A DNA stretch of 64,000 nucleotides from Pseudo-nitzschia pungens (taxonomy: Eukaryota > Bacillariophyta > Bacillariophyceae > Bacillariales > Bacillariaceae). Below the pieces are notes generated by a model. It was not told the DNA's origin and did not search any database. It saw only the letters and a list, made by a program, of their open reading frames with translations. Shown here piece by piece: positions 21,150-33,030 of this stretch (within the stretch, counting starts at the first letter, position 1; every line of letters begins with the position of its first letter). Location of the stretch: positions 2,205,001-2,269,000 of the forward strand of contig CM074758.1 in assembly GCA_037355855.1 (NCBI GenBank), read 5' to 3'. Both the position numbers and the translations under genes were made by a program.

Positions 21150-23474
21150 ATGGCGTCGGGCGGCGGCAGCGGCAGCCTTTGGAAGGTCGCCGCCGGTGCC
21201 AGAATGGTCGCGGCGGCCTTTTTGAAGCAATCGTCGGAGGAGACGGGCGTCGCCGCCCAGCGCATCGCCCACCACGGAGCCGATCTCTCCTCCAAGGCCC
21301 ACAAAACGGTGACCGAGTCGGGGGTTCCGCAAGCCCTGTGGACGGCGCTGAGCAGCTCGATTCCGGACCCGAGTCGGTACCATCACGGTGGGGATTCCAC
21401 GAATTTCCCGGCAACCAACACGACGGTCCGGAGCGGGACGGCGCCCTACGAATCGCAGCTGCGAAAGAAGCGACAGCGGCCGCTCGGAGAGGCATCCACG
21501 GGAAAGCTCGAGGGAGAGGGAGTCGCATCGGAAAAGGACGAGATTCCGAACCCGTATCTCTTTCATCAGCCGGCAGCGGTGCCGCCTTCCTCCCCGTCGT
21601 TGTCATCGACCGAAGCAACGCGCATCCATCATCGCGTTCCGAGCGACGCGGAGGGACCGAGCGCGGCGGAGGAAAACAGCACCCCGCACCAAACATCTCC
21701 GCTCGACGACGGCGGCAGCGATGCTCTCACGGCGCCCGTTGCCGCTTTTGCCACCGACACCGGGACGATCCGAGCGACCCCCGGCACCGTTGGGGAGGAG
21801 GAGGACGATCCCACCACCACCACCACGACGACGAGGCTCCGAGAGGGACAGGCGGTTCCCTCCTCGCGGTTCGGCCGGGCCTTTGGCTTTGCCACCCTGG
21901 GGGCGGGACTGGCGTGGGGCGCTTTCGGAGAAATCACCTCGCGCGTGGTAGGAAGCAGCGAGAGCGGCGGCGGAAACGTCGTCACGACGGACGCCAACGC
22001 GGATCGATTGGCCGCCACCCTCTGTCGCATGCGGGGGGCCGCCCTCAAGATGGGACAGATGCTCAGCATCCAGGACGAGAGCCTCCTGCCACCGGCCCTG
22101 ACGCGGGCCCTCAAGCAGGTCCGGCAGGGAGCCGACGCCATGCCCAACTACCAGCTCGTCGAGCAGCTCCGGTCCGAGCTCGGCGGCGGGAGCTCCGACG
22201 ACGCCGATTGGCGGAACCGGTTTGCCTCCTTCGACGACCGGCCCTTCGCGGCGGCCTCCATCGGGCAGGTCCACCGCGCGACGATCGCGGACCGGGAAAC
22301 CGGTGAGATCCGGCCGGTGGTGGTCAAGGTGCAGTACCCGGGGGTCGCCCGGTCCATCGAATCGGATCTGGGCAACCTGGCCATGCTGGTCCGAATGACG
22401 GGTCTCGCTCCCCGGGGACTCTTCATCGAAAACGTGATGCGGGTGGGACGGGACGAGCTCAAGGTCGAGTGCAACTACCTCAACGAAATGGCCAACCAGG
22501 AGACCTTTCAAACGCTGGTGCACTCGGATCCGGTCCTGCGCGCCAACAAATTCGTCGTGCCGGACGTAATCGAGGACCTCACCACGGAGCTGGTCATCAC
22601 CACCGGATACGCGCCCGGGGGAACCATCGACAAGGTCTCCCACCTGCACCAGGAGGAACGAAACCGCATCGGCCGGACGATCCTCTACCTCACCATGCAG
22701 GAACTCTTCGAGTGGAGACTCATGCAGACCGATCCCAACTGGGGGAACTTTCTCTACGACGTTGGCACCGGAACCACCACGCTGATCGATTTCGGAGCCA
22801 CCCGGGAGTTCCCGAAACCGTTCGTGGACGGCTACCTCCGCATCGTGTGGGCATCGGCGAACCGGGACGAGGAAACGCTCATGAGGCAATCCCTGGACAT
22901 GGGATTTCTGACGGGAGAGGAGAACGACACCATGCTCAACGCCCACAAACTCAGTGGCTTCACGGTCGGGGAGCCCTTTTGGAACGACGAGCCCTTTGAC
23001 TTTCGGGGGTCGAACATTTCCACGCGCATGGGAGAGCACACGTCGGTCTTTTTGCGGCACCGATTGACGTGAGTGAAGCGACGATTGCCTGTTTGTTTGG
23101 TTGGTTGGTTGCTTGATTGGTTGCTTGCTTGCCTGCTTGTCCGCTTGCATTGGTATCGTTTCCGAGACTCTGGTTGGCGGGGAGGCACCATTGTGCTTTG
23201 GATTGCAAGTGTTGTACGTGTACAGAATGCAGGTCATCTCACAGGGTGTTTGTTTTTCCTGTCGTTCGTTCGCGCGTGTTTTGTTGCGTCTCGTGGACTC
23301 CAACAATGCAGTCCGCCGCCCGAAGAAGTGTACACGCTCCATCGGAAACTGGCCGGAGCCTACATGCTGTGCATCAAGCTGGGTGCCGTGATACGCAGCA
23401 GAGACATGCTCGAAGCCGTGGTACGGAACCACGTGTTCGAAGACGGAATGCCCAATCCGGTCACCGGAAAATAA
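21150..23474 (+). CDS. COQ8: COQ8/ADCK3 (UbiB/ABC1) family atypical kinase
   Basis: Two exons, 21150-23068 and 23312-23474 (donor AC|GTGAGT, acceptor TGCAG|TCC, phase 2), 693 aa. ATG lies in a good context (CCACCATGG). The UbiB hallmarks are present in order: KMGQ (KxGQ, residue about 300), AAASIGQVH (Ala-rich loop, about 368), VKVQYPGV (catalytic Lys, about 392), VECNYLNE, TDPNWGNF (catalytic loop, about 530) and LIDFGATRE (DFG, about 545). The small second exon gives PPPEEVYTLHRKLAGAYMLC, the conserved end of COQ8. COQ8 is an ATPase needed for ubiquinone synthesis in the mitochondrial inner membrane. The first 280 residues are Ser/Thr/Gly-rich and poorly conserved. Paralogues in plastids exist in algae, so mitochondrial placement is inferred from COQ8-like ends. 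Confidence 0.92.
23069..23311 (+). other. Intron of COQ8-like gene with GGTT/GCTT repeats
   Basis: 243-nt intron. Its 5' part (about 23090-23150) is a run of GTTT, GGTT and GCTT tetranucleotides. Splicing restores the COQ8 C-terminus; unspliced, the frame stops immediately after the donor codon. Confidence 0.85.
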
Positions 23475-24058
23475 TCGGTGCGTCGAGAGACGAACGAAAC
23501 TCTGAACGTTGCGAGTGGTGAACTACAACGGTCGCAGCTAATGATGATCATTTTTCGGTACGGTGCTGCATGCACCTCTTTGCTTACACCTAGACAAAAA
23601 ACTTTTTAGCGACGCTACAAATTTTTATTGATTGAAAGAGTTGCGCGAGTCACACGCAGAACTGCCTATTGATCCAAAAGTTCAAGTACATCATTGCTCC
23701 GAAAGAAAAGTAACTAAGTCAAATCATTGTTTGCTAATTGATTGAGAATCGCACGCACAGACGACGCGTCTAGAAATCGACTTTCCAACTCCGTTCCTCC
23801 AATAGGTTGCTGCTGCTGCTGCTGCTGCTGCTATGCTACCGTACAAGCATTGTGCCCCGACGGCAATGCTTGACAACCGATGGAATATACCTTCGGATCA
23901 GAGCTGTCTGAAATACTACGTATAGCACAGCTCGAAGGACACGGATGACCCGCCCACGATGGCAGACAATCGTTTTGGCAACGACCCCGCTGCAACATCA
24001 CCGGCGAGCCAAGGCGTCGTCGCACGACCGGTCCGTGGTGTGTCGTTCAACCCACGAC
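23475..24058. other. Convergent intergenic region
   Basis: 584 bases between the COQ8-like stop and the carrier stop. Contains a (CTG)8-9 microsatellite at 23808-23832. Nothing else recognised. Confidence 0.6.
23808..23832. repeat. (CTG)n microsatellite
   Basis: Eight to nine uninterrupted TGC units in the 3' intergenic space. Confidence 0.9.
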
Positions 24059-25198
24059 TCACATGAGGTTGGCCTTGTAGAAATCTCTCATCATTTGCAC
24101 AAAGATGAACATGGTAACGGTGTGCCCACCACATCGCATGTAGTAGGGAGCAAATCCATTGTACAAGGCCAAGAAACCCGAATCCGAGGCCACCTTGGCG
24201 ACGGTTTGGAAAGTGCCGGTGTAGGGGAGCTTGCCGGTTTTGGGGTCGGCTTTTTGGCTGGCCATGCGATTCTTTGCGGCTTCCAATGGCATGGTGATCA
24301 AGGAATAGATCAATCCACTGGTCATGGCCGAGCAAAAGACGTTAGAAATGGAGTTTCGTTTTTGGTCCAGGGCCTTGGCGTAAAAGTCCTTGAATTGATC
24401 CAGAGTGGCAACCTGGAAGACACCCACCATCATCGCACGGGCCACAAAGGGTTGAGAACCTCTCCAGAATGCGCTGACTCCCTCCTCTTTCAGGATTCGG
24501 GTGAAGGTATCGGGGAGGGATTTGTAATTTCTTCGTTCCTTCACGGGCAAAGAGGAGTCGTTGGACATTCGGATCACGCAAACTTCCATTGGACACGAAA
24601 TGTACGCAGCGATTCCGCCCGTAATCGCACCAACTCCGACACTGCGAGAAGCCATTCGGATACAGAACAGCAATTGTGAGTAAGGTTACCACTACTGCGC
24701 CAAAGAAAATCGCTGGTTTCCAGAAAACCAATAAACCGGTCTGCAACGACAACAGAGGTGCAAACATCGCTGTTCACAAATGCGTTGCATTCCCTCTTTT
24801 CTCTATCCCGACTGAAACAGGAAATCAACTTACCGAGAGGCGAAATCCGTCTTTCCACGGTATTCGTGGAGTTTGTCGCGGAAGGTTTCGAACAAACCAA
24901 AGCGAGACGTTGCGTAGAAGACCTGACGTGCCACACCGGCTGAAAGACCATCGTACAAACTCATGAACCCGTCTTTCTTGAGCATTGCGGAGATCGAAAA
25001 TGTCTGCCCGCTTGCGCTGGCCAAGTTGGCTCGAACCGCAGCCGTGTTGAAAGGGTGAACCACCGCCCAACCCATGCATCCACCCAAACCCGCGGTGGCG
25101 AAGATAACTGGTTTCGACAAGGGAGTATCTGGCGACGTCGCCAAGTAGTTCGGGAAGCCGGTCTTTTTTGTCGTGTTCATCGAATTGAGAGAATTCAT
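24059..25198 (-). CDS. Mitochondrial carrier, oxoglutarate/malate type (SLC25A11-like)
   Basis: Two exons, 25198-24834 and 24641-24059 (donor CTCG|GTAAGT, acceptor TCGCAG|TGT, phase 2), 315 aa. Three mitochondrial-carrier repeats are visible. Their signatures are HPFNTAAVR (the first, with Asn in place of the usual acidic residue), CPMEVCVIRM and MPLEAAKNRM. Other blocks close to the 2-oxoglutarate carrier are YDGLSAGVARQVFYATSRFG, SLPVKERRNY, SAFWRGSQPFVARA and FAPYYMRCGGHTV. The animal 2-oxoglutarate carrier has AEVALIRM and FTPYYARLGPHTV at the same places. Inference: exchanges 2-oxoglutarate or malate across the inner membrane; dicarboxylate or uncoupling-type substrates remain possible. 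Its intron holds one copy of the GTAAGGTTAC word. Confidence 0.87.
24642..24833 (-). other. Intron of the mitochondrial carrier gene
   Basis: 192-nt intron, phase 2. It contains the 10-mer GTAAGGTTAC at 24680-24689, the only copy I saw in an intron rather than between genes. Confidence 0.85.
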
Positions 25199-26150
25199 TT
25201 TCGTTCGTTCTTTGTTCTTGCTATGATTTGGTTATAGTGTGTTCCAGGTCAAGTTGTTTTGTCCACAGTTCTCTGTCATTGATATGCAGAGTGAAGATAG
25301 AACGCAATTCGGTGTGTCGTTGGAAGCTGCGAACCGAAAGTTCATCGCACGAAATGCGGGAACTAAACAATAATACATATTGGATTGAGATTGATTCACA
25401 GCTTCACGATTTCTACCGTGCCGTAGCCAAAGCACTGCGCGTACGATTTATGAGACGCGCGTTCGGAACGTGCACGACAGACCACGTCTCAGCAGCTGTT
25501 GGTGGTCTGCCGGTATTATTGCTTCTACTATTATTTTTGTGGTCTTAGAGAGCCCGTAATCTTGCGGATACCTGTTCTAGATGACGTTTTTGATGTGTCA
25601 AACGTGTAGATTGTTTGGTAGGTTTCGGTACTCGTACGGTAGGTTGCTCCTTTTCATTCGGATGAATCATCAAAATCAGTCTCCAGTCTCTAACACTGGA
25701 TTAGTGCTGTTCTATTATTATCTACCATAGATAAGATACATAAGTATGAACTACTTCTACTTTCACATTGGCTCGTTCTGAATGTTATTCTTTCACACAA
25801 TGGTGAATCGCATCTCGTAAAAACCTTACTGTATCTCAACCGTAAAGCCAAAGCAAAGATCGAATGAATGAATCACCTTGGCGAAATGAAGCACTTCAAC
25901 ATGGTTTGGTCGCACTGTCAAATCTATGGCAAATGCCGCATTCCGACTAACCGTAAGCTACGATTACCGTGGCTCCCGGCAAACGAATACTTCATTCTGC
26001 ATGGATTAAGTTGTCGACGCTGTTTCCAACCAAGTTGTCAAAAAAAGATGCAACGGTGTACCAATGATCGGAGGGGCAGCTAATGAAACTTCCATAAAAG
26101 CTAGGAGCGAGATTGCCTGAATTTTCACGGAAAATAGCAACGAGAGAAAA
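25199..26150. other. Intergenic region, divergent promoters
   Basis: About 950 bases between the carrier start and the mTERF start. AT-rich, with scattered TACGGTA words; short open frames lack domains. No RNA gene recognised. Confidence 0.5.
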
Positions 26151-28409
26151 ATGAAGGACATCATTGGATCAAGTCCGCTCCTTCTCAGAGCAATATTACT
26201 GATCGTCCTCTTTGTCCAAGTGCAATTGCTGAGTGAGAAAATATTCTCGGCAGGTGACCATAAGAATGATATTATACCAAAAACATTCGCTCTCTCGCAG
26301 ATCGGTTTGAGTCGAACGCGACAATTTTCCCCTGCAGTCAACAAAGAAAGCAACTTTCGACACCAAATACGCAATCGACCATCATATCTCGCATTTGTGA
26401 AGCGTGGGAATTCTCTTCTCTCGTTATCTGCTGCAAGGTCCACTTTTTCCATCGTCAATTCGACGGAGACTAGAGTGAAAAAAGGAAGTAAACGTGCCAA
26501 CGTGCAAGTTCGAAGCCTCATGTCGATTCTAGAAGATCGATACGACCCGACAATATTGTCTTCTGCTAACAACATCACCAATAGGGAGAAAGCGGCAGAG
26601 TGGAAAAAGACAAGAAATTATTTGTACCGGGCGAGTTACAGCTACCAAGAGAAGAGTGATGGCGACAATGGGGATACCGTCAATGTTCTAACCTTCTCCC
26701 AACAAGTGGTGAGCGTGCTGGACTTTTTGGACGATCGATTGGCACTACCACCGCATGTTGCGAAACGAATAGTTCAAGAATCTCCTCGGATACTACGGAA
26801 ACCAGTGGATTCCTTCCTGATACCTACAGCCGATTTTCTGCTGAAATTGTGGGGAGAAGACTTATTTCTAGAAGCTGTCGAGCGCAATCCCTCTTTGCTA
26901 TTGACAAGTGGTATCGGTTACACTACAAATCGCAGAAAGAAAACCGTGGCTGCCAATGACGTTGTTCCAACACAATTAGAGAATAACGATAGTGGATACG
27001 ACAACGATAGCAGCGCAAGACTAGACCAAAACGTAGAGGAAATTCTTCTCAAGCGCACAGGGCTGTCGTCGAGGGCAGTGAAACAAATTAAAAAGTCGAC
27101 GCCCCATGTTTTCGGTTATTCGCTGTGGAAAGTTCAATCGGTATTGATTTTTTTGGACAGAATCGTACAGGAGAAGGAAGTGACTGCAACGATAACTACA
27201 CGTACGACAGCCCAAACGGATGCGGAAACGGAAATGGAAATGGAAACCGAAACTTGCGTCGAAGCAGAATCGAAAGCGAAACAAATTCTTGGGAAGATAA
27301 TATTCGCATATCCTCATTTGTTGAATTTGTCCGTCGAGTCAAATTTGAAACCTCGCGTGGAATTTCTTGCCAAGAGTTGCGACCTGAGTCCGGCAGAACT
27401 GGCGACGGTCGTGAAGAAAACAAATGGCCTCGTGTTGGCGCTGTCCGTCGAAAAGAATCTGCAACCCACAATCGACTTTTTGCTGAAAGAGATTTTCTGT
27501 GGGGGTGAAAAAGACAAGGGCGATCCCAGAACGATGCTGAGAAAGTGCATACTGAAACATCCTCAAATACTGGGCCTCAGCATTGCAAATCTGAAATCCA
27601 AGGTGGACTACTTTCGTTCCATTGGACCGTTGCTGGCCAGTCAGATTGCCAAACGATGCCCCAACATATATTCGCTCAATCTAGAGCACAACATCGTTCC
27701 AACCATTCACTTTTTGGCCAAAATCTGGGGGCTGAGCGGCGAAGGAGGTTTGTCAAACGACGACGGCAAAAACAAAGAGCTCAGTGCAATGCTGTACGAG
27801 CATCCGAACACCATCACCCTTTCTGTGGAAGCGAACATGCAGCCGACAATGATGTTTTACAACAAAACCGGATACACCGTGTTGAACGAGGACTGGGAGC
27901 TCATTGCATCCAAGAGCTCTGACAGCAGCAGCAGCAGCAAAAGCCCCGAACCGAAAAATGCCGACGCGTCCCGTCGCATTCGTGGCAGATACATTTCGGC
28001 TTCCCTCTACAATCGCTTGCTACCACGTTGGCATTTCTGTCTCTCTCGCACTGCCGGGGACAAAAGCACGGGGCACAAAACAGCGACTGCATCATCGAAA
28101 ACAGAGACCTCGTCTGTGACCGAGGCACTGCGAATGCCGTCGGAATCGTCATCGACATCTTCGTCCACACCGTCGCATTCCACCTCCTCGTCGTCGTCAA
28201 CTTCGTCGTCGTCGTCGTCTTCGGCCGCATCGTTGGCGCACACGCCGTCGTTGCAAATTTTGGTCATGGGGGACGACCGCGCATTTTGCGAAGCGATGGG
28301 ATTCGAGCTCGACACGTTCCTCAACTTTAAGAAGGAAGCGATTCCTCGCCTGAAATTTTCCAGTCAGTTCGACACGTGGCTCAAAACCGGAAAACCGATC
28401 GATCTCTAA
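26151..28409 (+). CDS. mTERF-domain protein, organelle-targeted
   Basis: 752 aa, single exon, ATG at 26151. A hydrophobic N-terminal stretch (LLLRAILLIVLFVQVQLL, residues about 8-25) looks like a signal sequence, so a plastid or secretory-route destination is possible; the mitochondrion is the alternative. At least six mTERF repeats follow from about residue 190, each with the Pro-containing helix start: ESPRILRKP, RNPSLLLTSG, AYPHLLNLSVE, KTNGLVLALSV, KHPQILGLSI, RCPNIYSLNL and EHPNTITLSVE. mTERF proteins bind nucleic acid and control organelle transcription, splicing or ribosome assembly. Near the C-terminus a 30-residue Ser/Thr tract (encoded by TCGTCG repeats) interrupts the last repeats; the end resumes with a conserved-looking LKFSSQFDTWLKTGKP. 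Confidence 0.88.
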   Translation: MKDIIGSSPLLLRAILLIVLFVQVQLLSEKIFSAGDHKNDIIPKTFALSQIGLSRTRQFSPAVNKESNFRHQIRNRPSYLAFVKRGNSLLSLSAARSTFSIVNSTETRVKKGSKRANVQVRSLMSILEDRYDPTILSSANNITNREKAAEWKKTRNYLYRASYSYQEKSDGDNGDTVNVLTFSQQVVSVLDFLDDRLALPPHVAKRIVQESPRILRKPVDSFLIPTADFLLKLWGEDLFLEAVERNPSLLLTSGIGYTTNRRKKTVAANDVVPTQLENNDSGYDNDSSARLDQNVEEILLKRTGLSSRAVKQIKKSTPHVFGYSLWKVQSVLIFLDRIVQEKEVTATITTRTTAQTDAETEMEMETETCVEAESKAKQILGKIIFAYPHLLNLSVESNLKPRVEFLAKSCDLSPAELATVVKKTNGLVLALSVEKNLQPTIDFLLKEIFCGGEKDKGDPRTMLRKCILKHPQILGLSIANLKSKVDYFRSIGPLLASQIAKRCPNIYSLNLEHNIVPTIHFLAKIWGLSGEGGLSNDDGKNKELSAMLYEHPNTITLSVEANMQPTMMFYNKTGYTVLNEDWELIASKSSDSSSSSKSPEPKNADASRRIRGRYISASLYNRLLPRWHFCLSRTAGDKSTGHKTATASSKTETSSVTEALRMPSESSSTSSSTPSHSTSSSSSTSSSSSSSAASLAHTPSLQILVMGDDRAFCEAMGFELDTFLNFKKEAIPRLKFSSQFDTWLKTGKPIDL

Positions 28410-28673
28410 AGCGGCAATGCTTCACCGAGAGCGACTACTACGCTGCTCCCATGGATCGCTTTGGTTTGAACCGCCACAAATTTGGATAGTACCGATAATG
28501 TTGCGGGTAACGAATGGCTCTATTGTAGTATTACAATGTATTCAACTGCCTCTCATTATTGATTAGTAGATTATTTCTTTTGATGTGACTCTGTTCTCCT
28601 GCAGCATTCGGAACAGAAGCACTTAGTAGCGACACGATGCTATGCTTCATCGAAGACTCGCTCCACCCAGATC

Positions 28674-29468
28674 TCAAAACGGAAGATCAATGGTTGGGAG
28701 GGACGGGAGGTTAACGGTCGGAAGGGAAGGGAGCGTCACAAAGCCATCGACGACGAGATTCTGGCTGAAACTGAAGAACCCCGCAACCGCCACCAACAGG
28801 CCCAGTGCCGGGATCTCCTTGGGGGAGGGCGAGTAGGGCGCCGACAATCGGGCCGCGTAGCAGGCGCCCATGGCAACACTGACCCCCGTCGCGATGAAAA
28901 GTCCCGTGCTCACGCTGCCCGCGTCACCGCTGGTGATCATGGGCCCCGATGCGACCGCCAGGGCTGCCGCGGCGAGGATCGCCGGAAGCAGCGTCTTGAG
29001 ACCGTGGTCGACCGAGGGTGCCTTCGAAAAGGACCAGATGGCCTCCCCGAGCAGCACGATCGCCAGCCCGTAGTTTTCCTGTCCGGCAACCAGTGCTATC
29101 GTGTCGAGGTCGGTGGCGGGGGCTACGGGAAGCGGATTGGGGGCATCGGGATCGATGAGTTTCGGAACGGTGGAAGGGGGTGCGAATTGGTTCGGGGCGA
29201 TGATGCTTGCGGCGGTGTCCACGGAAGTGGCGGGAGCCGCGCTCGTGGCTTCCGGAACGGGAACGGCGTCCGCAACCTGCGGAGCGACCGACTCGGCGGC
29301 GGGGGGAATTTCCGCCGCGGGCATGCCGTCGACTTCCGCCCGGACGGCGGTGGTCGACTGCGAACGCGAAAGCGGAATTCTCGGCTTGACGGTCGCAAAC
29401 GCATCGACCGAAGACGACAGCGACACGAGCAGCGTCGCCAAAGCTAGGAGCAGGTTGTGGTTTCGCAT
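28674..29468 (-). CDS. Plastid-targeted membrane protein of unknown function
   Basis: 264 aa from ATG 29468; the frame is open further upstream but without another ATG. The N-terminus is a signal peptide (LLLALATLLVSLSSS) ending VDA|FATVKPR, which fits the diatom plastid import motif with Phe at +1. Residues about 45-120 are Ala/Pro/Ser-rich and look like a linker. The C-terminal half has three to four hydrophobic helices (LLPAILAAAALAVASG, GLFIATGVSVAMGACYAA, LGLLVAVAGFFSF). The tail repeats LPSLPTVNLPSLPTIDLPF. I do not recognise the family. Inference: an integral protein of the thylakoid or inner plastid envelope. Convergent with the mTERF gene, about 260 bases apart. Confidence 0.7.
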   Translation of the reverse strand: MRNHNLLLALATLLVSLSSSVDAFATVKPRIPLSRSQSTTAVRAEVDGMPAAEIPPAAESVAPQVADAVPVPEATSAAPATSVDTAASIIAPNQFAPPSTVPKLIDPDAPNPLPVAPATDLDTIALVAGQENYGLAIVLLGEAIWSFSKAPSVDHGLKTLLPAILAAAALAVASGPMITSGDAGSVSTGLFIATGVSVAMGACYAARLSAPYSPSPKEIPALGLLVAVAGFFSFSQNLVVDGFVTLPSLPTVNLPSLPTIDLPF

Positions 29469-30024
29469 GGCAGGAGCTCTTTTTTCGTGGAACAGAGGAT
29501 GTGTCCGGGGTCGACCGATGCTTCGGGAATTGAGGGCTTTCAACGATCGGTAGCCGCATCGGCTTGACTCGATCGTACGAGGGATCGATGATGCTAAGGT
29601 TACTAGTATTACTTGTACATGCCAACCTAATTACCGTAATTCCAACATGTCGGAACGGAAAACGTGATGAGTGAGCGAGTGAGTGAGTCCACGAAAGATC
29701 TTTTCGTTCTCGTTGAAGTGGGATTCCACGTGGACGGGATTGGATTGACTCATTCGAGTACAAATTTCTAAATCATCGCCCATCACCACATATTTTTTGG
29801 GTGTTTTTTTTTTCTTCCCAAAATCGAAAAAACCCCAACAACGAAAACGCCAAATGGCTTGACGCCGCCTTTCATTTTCTCTTTTTCTGTTCTGCCGTAC
29901 CAATACCGTATTGTCGCCGCTGCCTTGCAAATCGAACTACTAACGGTAGGACCTTGAATTGTTTGCATCTGCATGTGCATCGGTTGAAGCAAATCGGTGC
30001 CAAAGTGAAATAGGGTCGACTGCG
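29469..30024. other. Intergenic region, divergent promoters
   Basis: 556 bases between the plastid-protein start and the REXO-type start. Contains a T-run near 29806 and a few GGTTAC words. No gene recognised. Confidence 0.5.
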
Positions 30025-32365
30025 ATGGGCGATACTTCCGTTGTTCCGATGGATTGCGAAAATGGCGACGTTCCCGAGAAACACAAAGGCAACTTCTTTG
30101 ATGCCCTATCCGACAGGGCGCAGGAAAATCGGGCGACGAAAGATCCGGCAATTCTCCTTGCCAGACAGAATAGGAAGAAATTGAAGAAACTAAAGAAACG
30201 CGTTGGCCTGGTACAAATCGGAAGCGAACGATCCGGGTTGTTGACGAGATCCGAATACGACGAATACCTAGATCTAATGAAAGACGATGGAAACGATGAT
30301 TCGGCAGGAACCAATCCGGCGTCGGCGACTCCGGCGTGCTCGTTACCAACGGAATCTTCCGTACCATTGGTTGCGTCGTCGATCAATCTGCGAACCAAGT
30401 ACAAAGGAATCGAAACGGTGGAAGGCGTCACGCATCGCGATCTGCTGGGTTGGCTCTTGCAACAAAAATTCGATCTTTCATCGTCGTCGTCGTCGTCTTC
30501 GACCAATTCGAAGAAACGCCGTAGAGACGAGAATGGGGACGACGACGACGACGACGGGGGTTTGTCGGACCAGAAAGCCGTCGCCGTTTCGATTCCGCAC
30601 TGGGCCTCGATCCACAATCCGGGTGCCTGCGAACAGGTGGCCGTGTTGGAGATTGACCTACCCGACGACAACATCGAGACCTATAAAGAATTCTTGAAGG
30701 GTTGCCGGAGCAAAAGCGAGGCAAAAGGCAGCGCAAATAACACCGACGGTGCCGGTGCTAGGGAGAGCAGCGGCTCTCGTCCTGGTTTTCCCAACTCCCA
30801 GGTTGGCATCGTCACCAGGTGGTTTCAAGGGTACATACCGAAATCCATGTCGGACACACTCTTGTACTTTTCCAACGCGAAGAAGGAGCCGAAAAAGAAG
30901 AAAGTCGAAGACGAATCGGTCGTTCCATCCAAGAAAGAATTTATCGAACGTCTGGAGGCGATGTTGCTTTCTGACGAAGAATTGAGGGAGCAGGGATATC
31001 CTATCGCGTTGCCTTCGTCCGTACCCCAGGATGTTGCAGGTGCCACACCCGACAAAGACAACTATGTCTCACTCGCCAACGACAACAAACTCGAGTCCCC
31101 GGACACTATAACATCGGAAACTGCAAGGGATTATCTAGAAACTTTTGGGGTCCGAGTAGAAGAACAAAACGAGGAGGACAAAAGTCCGTACGTAAGAACA
31201 CCACACAACAAAACGAAAAACGAAGACCGTCCGGTTCGCGTTTTTGGATTGGATTGTGAAATGGTCTTGACTACACTGGGATCGGAGCTAGCTCGGATTA
31301 CTCTCTTGCAGTTCGACGAATTTGTCGGCCCCAGAAGCAGTTCGAAGACCACCGTGCTCCTGGACTGTCTCATTCGTCCCGAAAATCGGGTCGTTGATTA
31401 TCTGACAAAACATTCGGGCATCACACCAGAAATGCTCGGGCCCATCTCCACGTCACTGAAGCAGGTTCAATGCGCACTTGCAAATTTTCTGACACCAAGC
31501 GATATTTTGATTGGACATTCCTTGGAGAACGATCTGAGGGCAATGCACTACATCCACCCCAGAGTCGTCGACACATCCATGATCTTTCGTCCGGCGGATA
31601 GAAACAAACGATTCAAGTTTTCGTTGCGGCACCTCTCGAACACACTTTTGAAGAAACAGATCCAAACCGGATCCCATTGCAGCGAAGAGGATGCCCAGAC
31701 TACCCTAGATCTTGCTTTGTTGAAGGCGTTGAAGGGAGATGATTTGAAAGTCCCCGGTTACGGGGACAACCAACGGCAATCTCTGTTACAGCAAAAATTC
31801 GTTCAAGACAGTGTTGCCGCTTTCATTGGCCCGAGTTCTTGGCTCGAAACCCACGTTACAAAATATCCGACTGGTGCTCACGCTCTGAGTTACGATTCGC
31901 CAAACGATGTCAAAAAGGCTATGCTGGCATGGATGACCAACAAACGCAAGGCGCACCTGATCTGGTCCAAAATTGAACTCAGAAACCGTTCGGAACCGAA
32001 TGCTGGCTCCGAAACAGTGATGGAGAGGTTTATATCCTTTGTGGTACGTTCTTGGTTTCCTACCTCAAAATGAAGACTTATGGTGCTTTTGCTGACACAT
32101 TGTTCTCGACTCCATTCTTATGTATGTATACCTGGTATAGTCTGATATGATTGAAAAGATGCCTCCCACATGCGTTCTCATGGTTGCCATTCAAGGGGGT
32201 TTGCAGAAAACCAGAGACACATTCAAACGAAGAGGGGCTTGTCGCGATCCAAGGTCAACCGTTATTTGGTCCGACGACGATGAAGCGGCTTGGAAAGAGC
32301 TTCTGAACTCGACGAGAGCTGGCTATGTCCACTGGTTTAGTGCTTCAACAAATAGAAAATTCTAA
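30025..32365 (+). CDS. REXO1/REXO5 (Rex1-like) DEDDh RNA exonuclease
   Basis: Two exons, 30025-32043 and 32141-32365 (donor GTG|GTACGT, acceptor TATAG|TCT, phase 0), 747 aa. ATG 30025 is the first in the frame. The exonuclease domain starts at residue about 405 with FGLDCEMVLT (Exo I, D and E), continues with IGHSLENDLRAMHYIHPRVV (Exo II), and ends with HCSEEDAQTTLDLALLK (Exo III, His four residues before Asp), so all DEDDh residues are present. Rex1-type enzymes trim the 3' ends of rRNA, tRNA and snRNA in the nucleus. The N-terminal 370 residues are basic and acidic low-complexity, with KKLKKLKKRV as a possible nuclear signal. The small last exon encodes an unfamiliar C-terminus. REXO5 and REXO1 cannot be separated by eye. 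Confidence 0.88.
32044..32140 (+). other. Intron of REXO-type gene
   Basis: 97-nt phase-0 intron with donor GTACGT and acceptor GGTATAG. Inferred from the open frame that resumes with SDMIEKMPPTCVLMVAIQGG downstream. Confidence 0.7.
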
Positions 32366-32995
32366 GCGAACTACCACTAGTCATAAAGTTGATGCATCTT
32401 TAGATACACCAATTACCGCTCTAATCCATTCAGCAAGGAGTAGCAAAGGACGATATCCATGTCTGAGGCTAGAGAATAACATGCTAGAGAATAAACAATC
32501 GTGAAGGGATATCCTAATCCAGCAGACACTCTCCGCCTGACCAGCAGACCAATTCAAGAATAGGCAACATAGCTGATGCTTCAGTTCTGTGTTTAGGGAA
32601 ATTACTTTTTCAAGCTGTAAGAATCACTTGTTGTTTTCTTGTTGTGTCAAGAGACAAATAAGCCCCCCTATCAGTACTTGTACCAAGAAAGACTAGTTTG
32701 GAATGGATTTTGTAATTTTAATTTTTCTATTTTTTAAGTTGAGGTTATTCATGTGCTCCGTTTTTTTATGTGTACGATACCCGTAACCTTAGTTGTACCT
32801 CGAGGTGTGATGCTCTCCTCGACTCGGATGATCCATCTCAAGTTTTTTTCTTTCCTGCCACCAATAAAATTCTGAACTTTTCCTCGCACCTCTCGACTCA
32901 TCTCATCAAAATCAAATGAAACGGATTTCTTGATTGCAGATGGGACAATAGCGGTATTAGTTTGAGTAGGAAGAGAGAAATACTGTGTGTGGGTG

Positions 32996-33030
<35 letters not shown>

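Noticed and set aside
21603..23432. 609-codon open frame antisense to the COQ8-like gene
   Set aside because: It mirrors a GC-rich coding frame, starts at a non-ATG or arbitrary codon, has no domain and crosses the intron. It is a shadow of codon bias.
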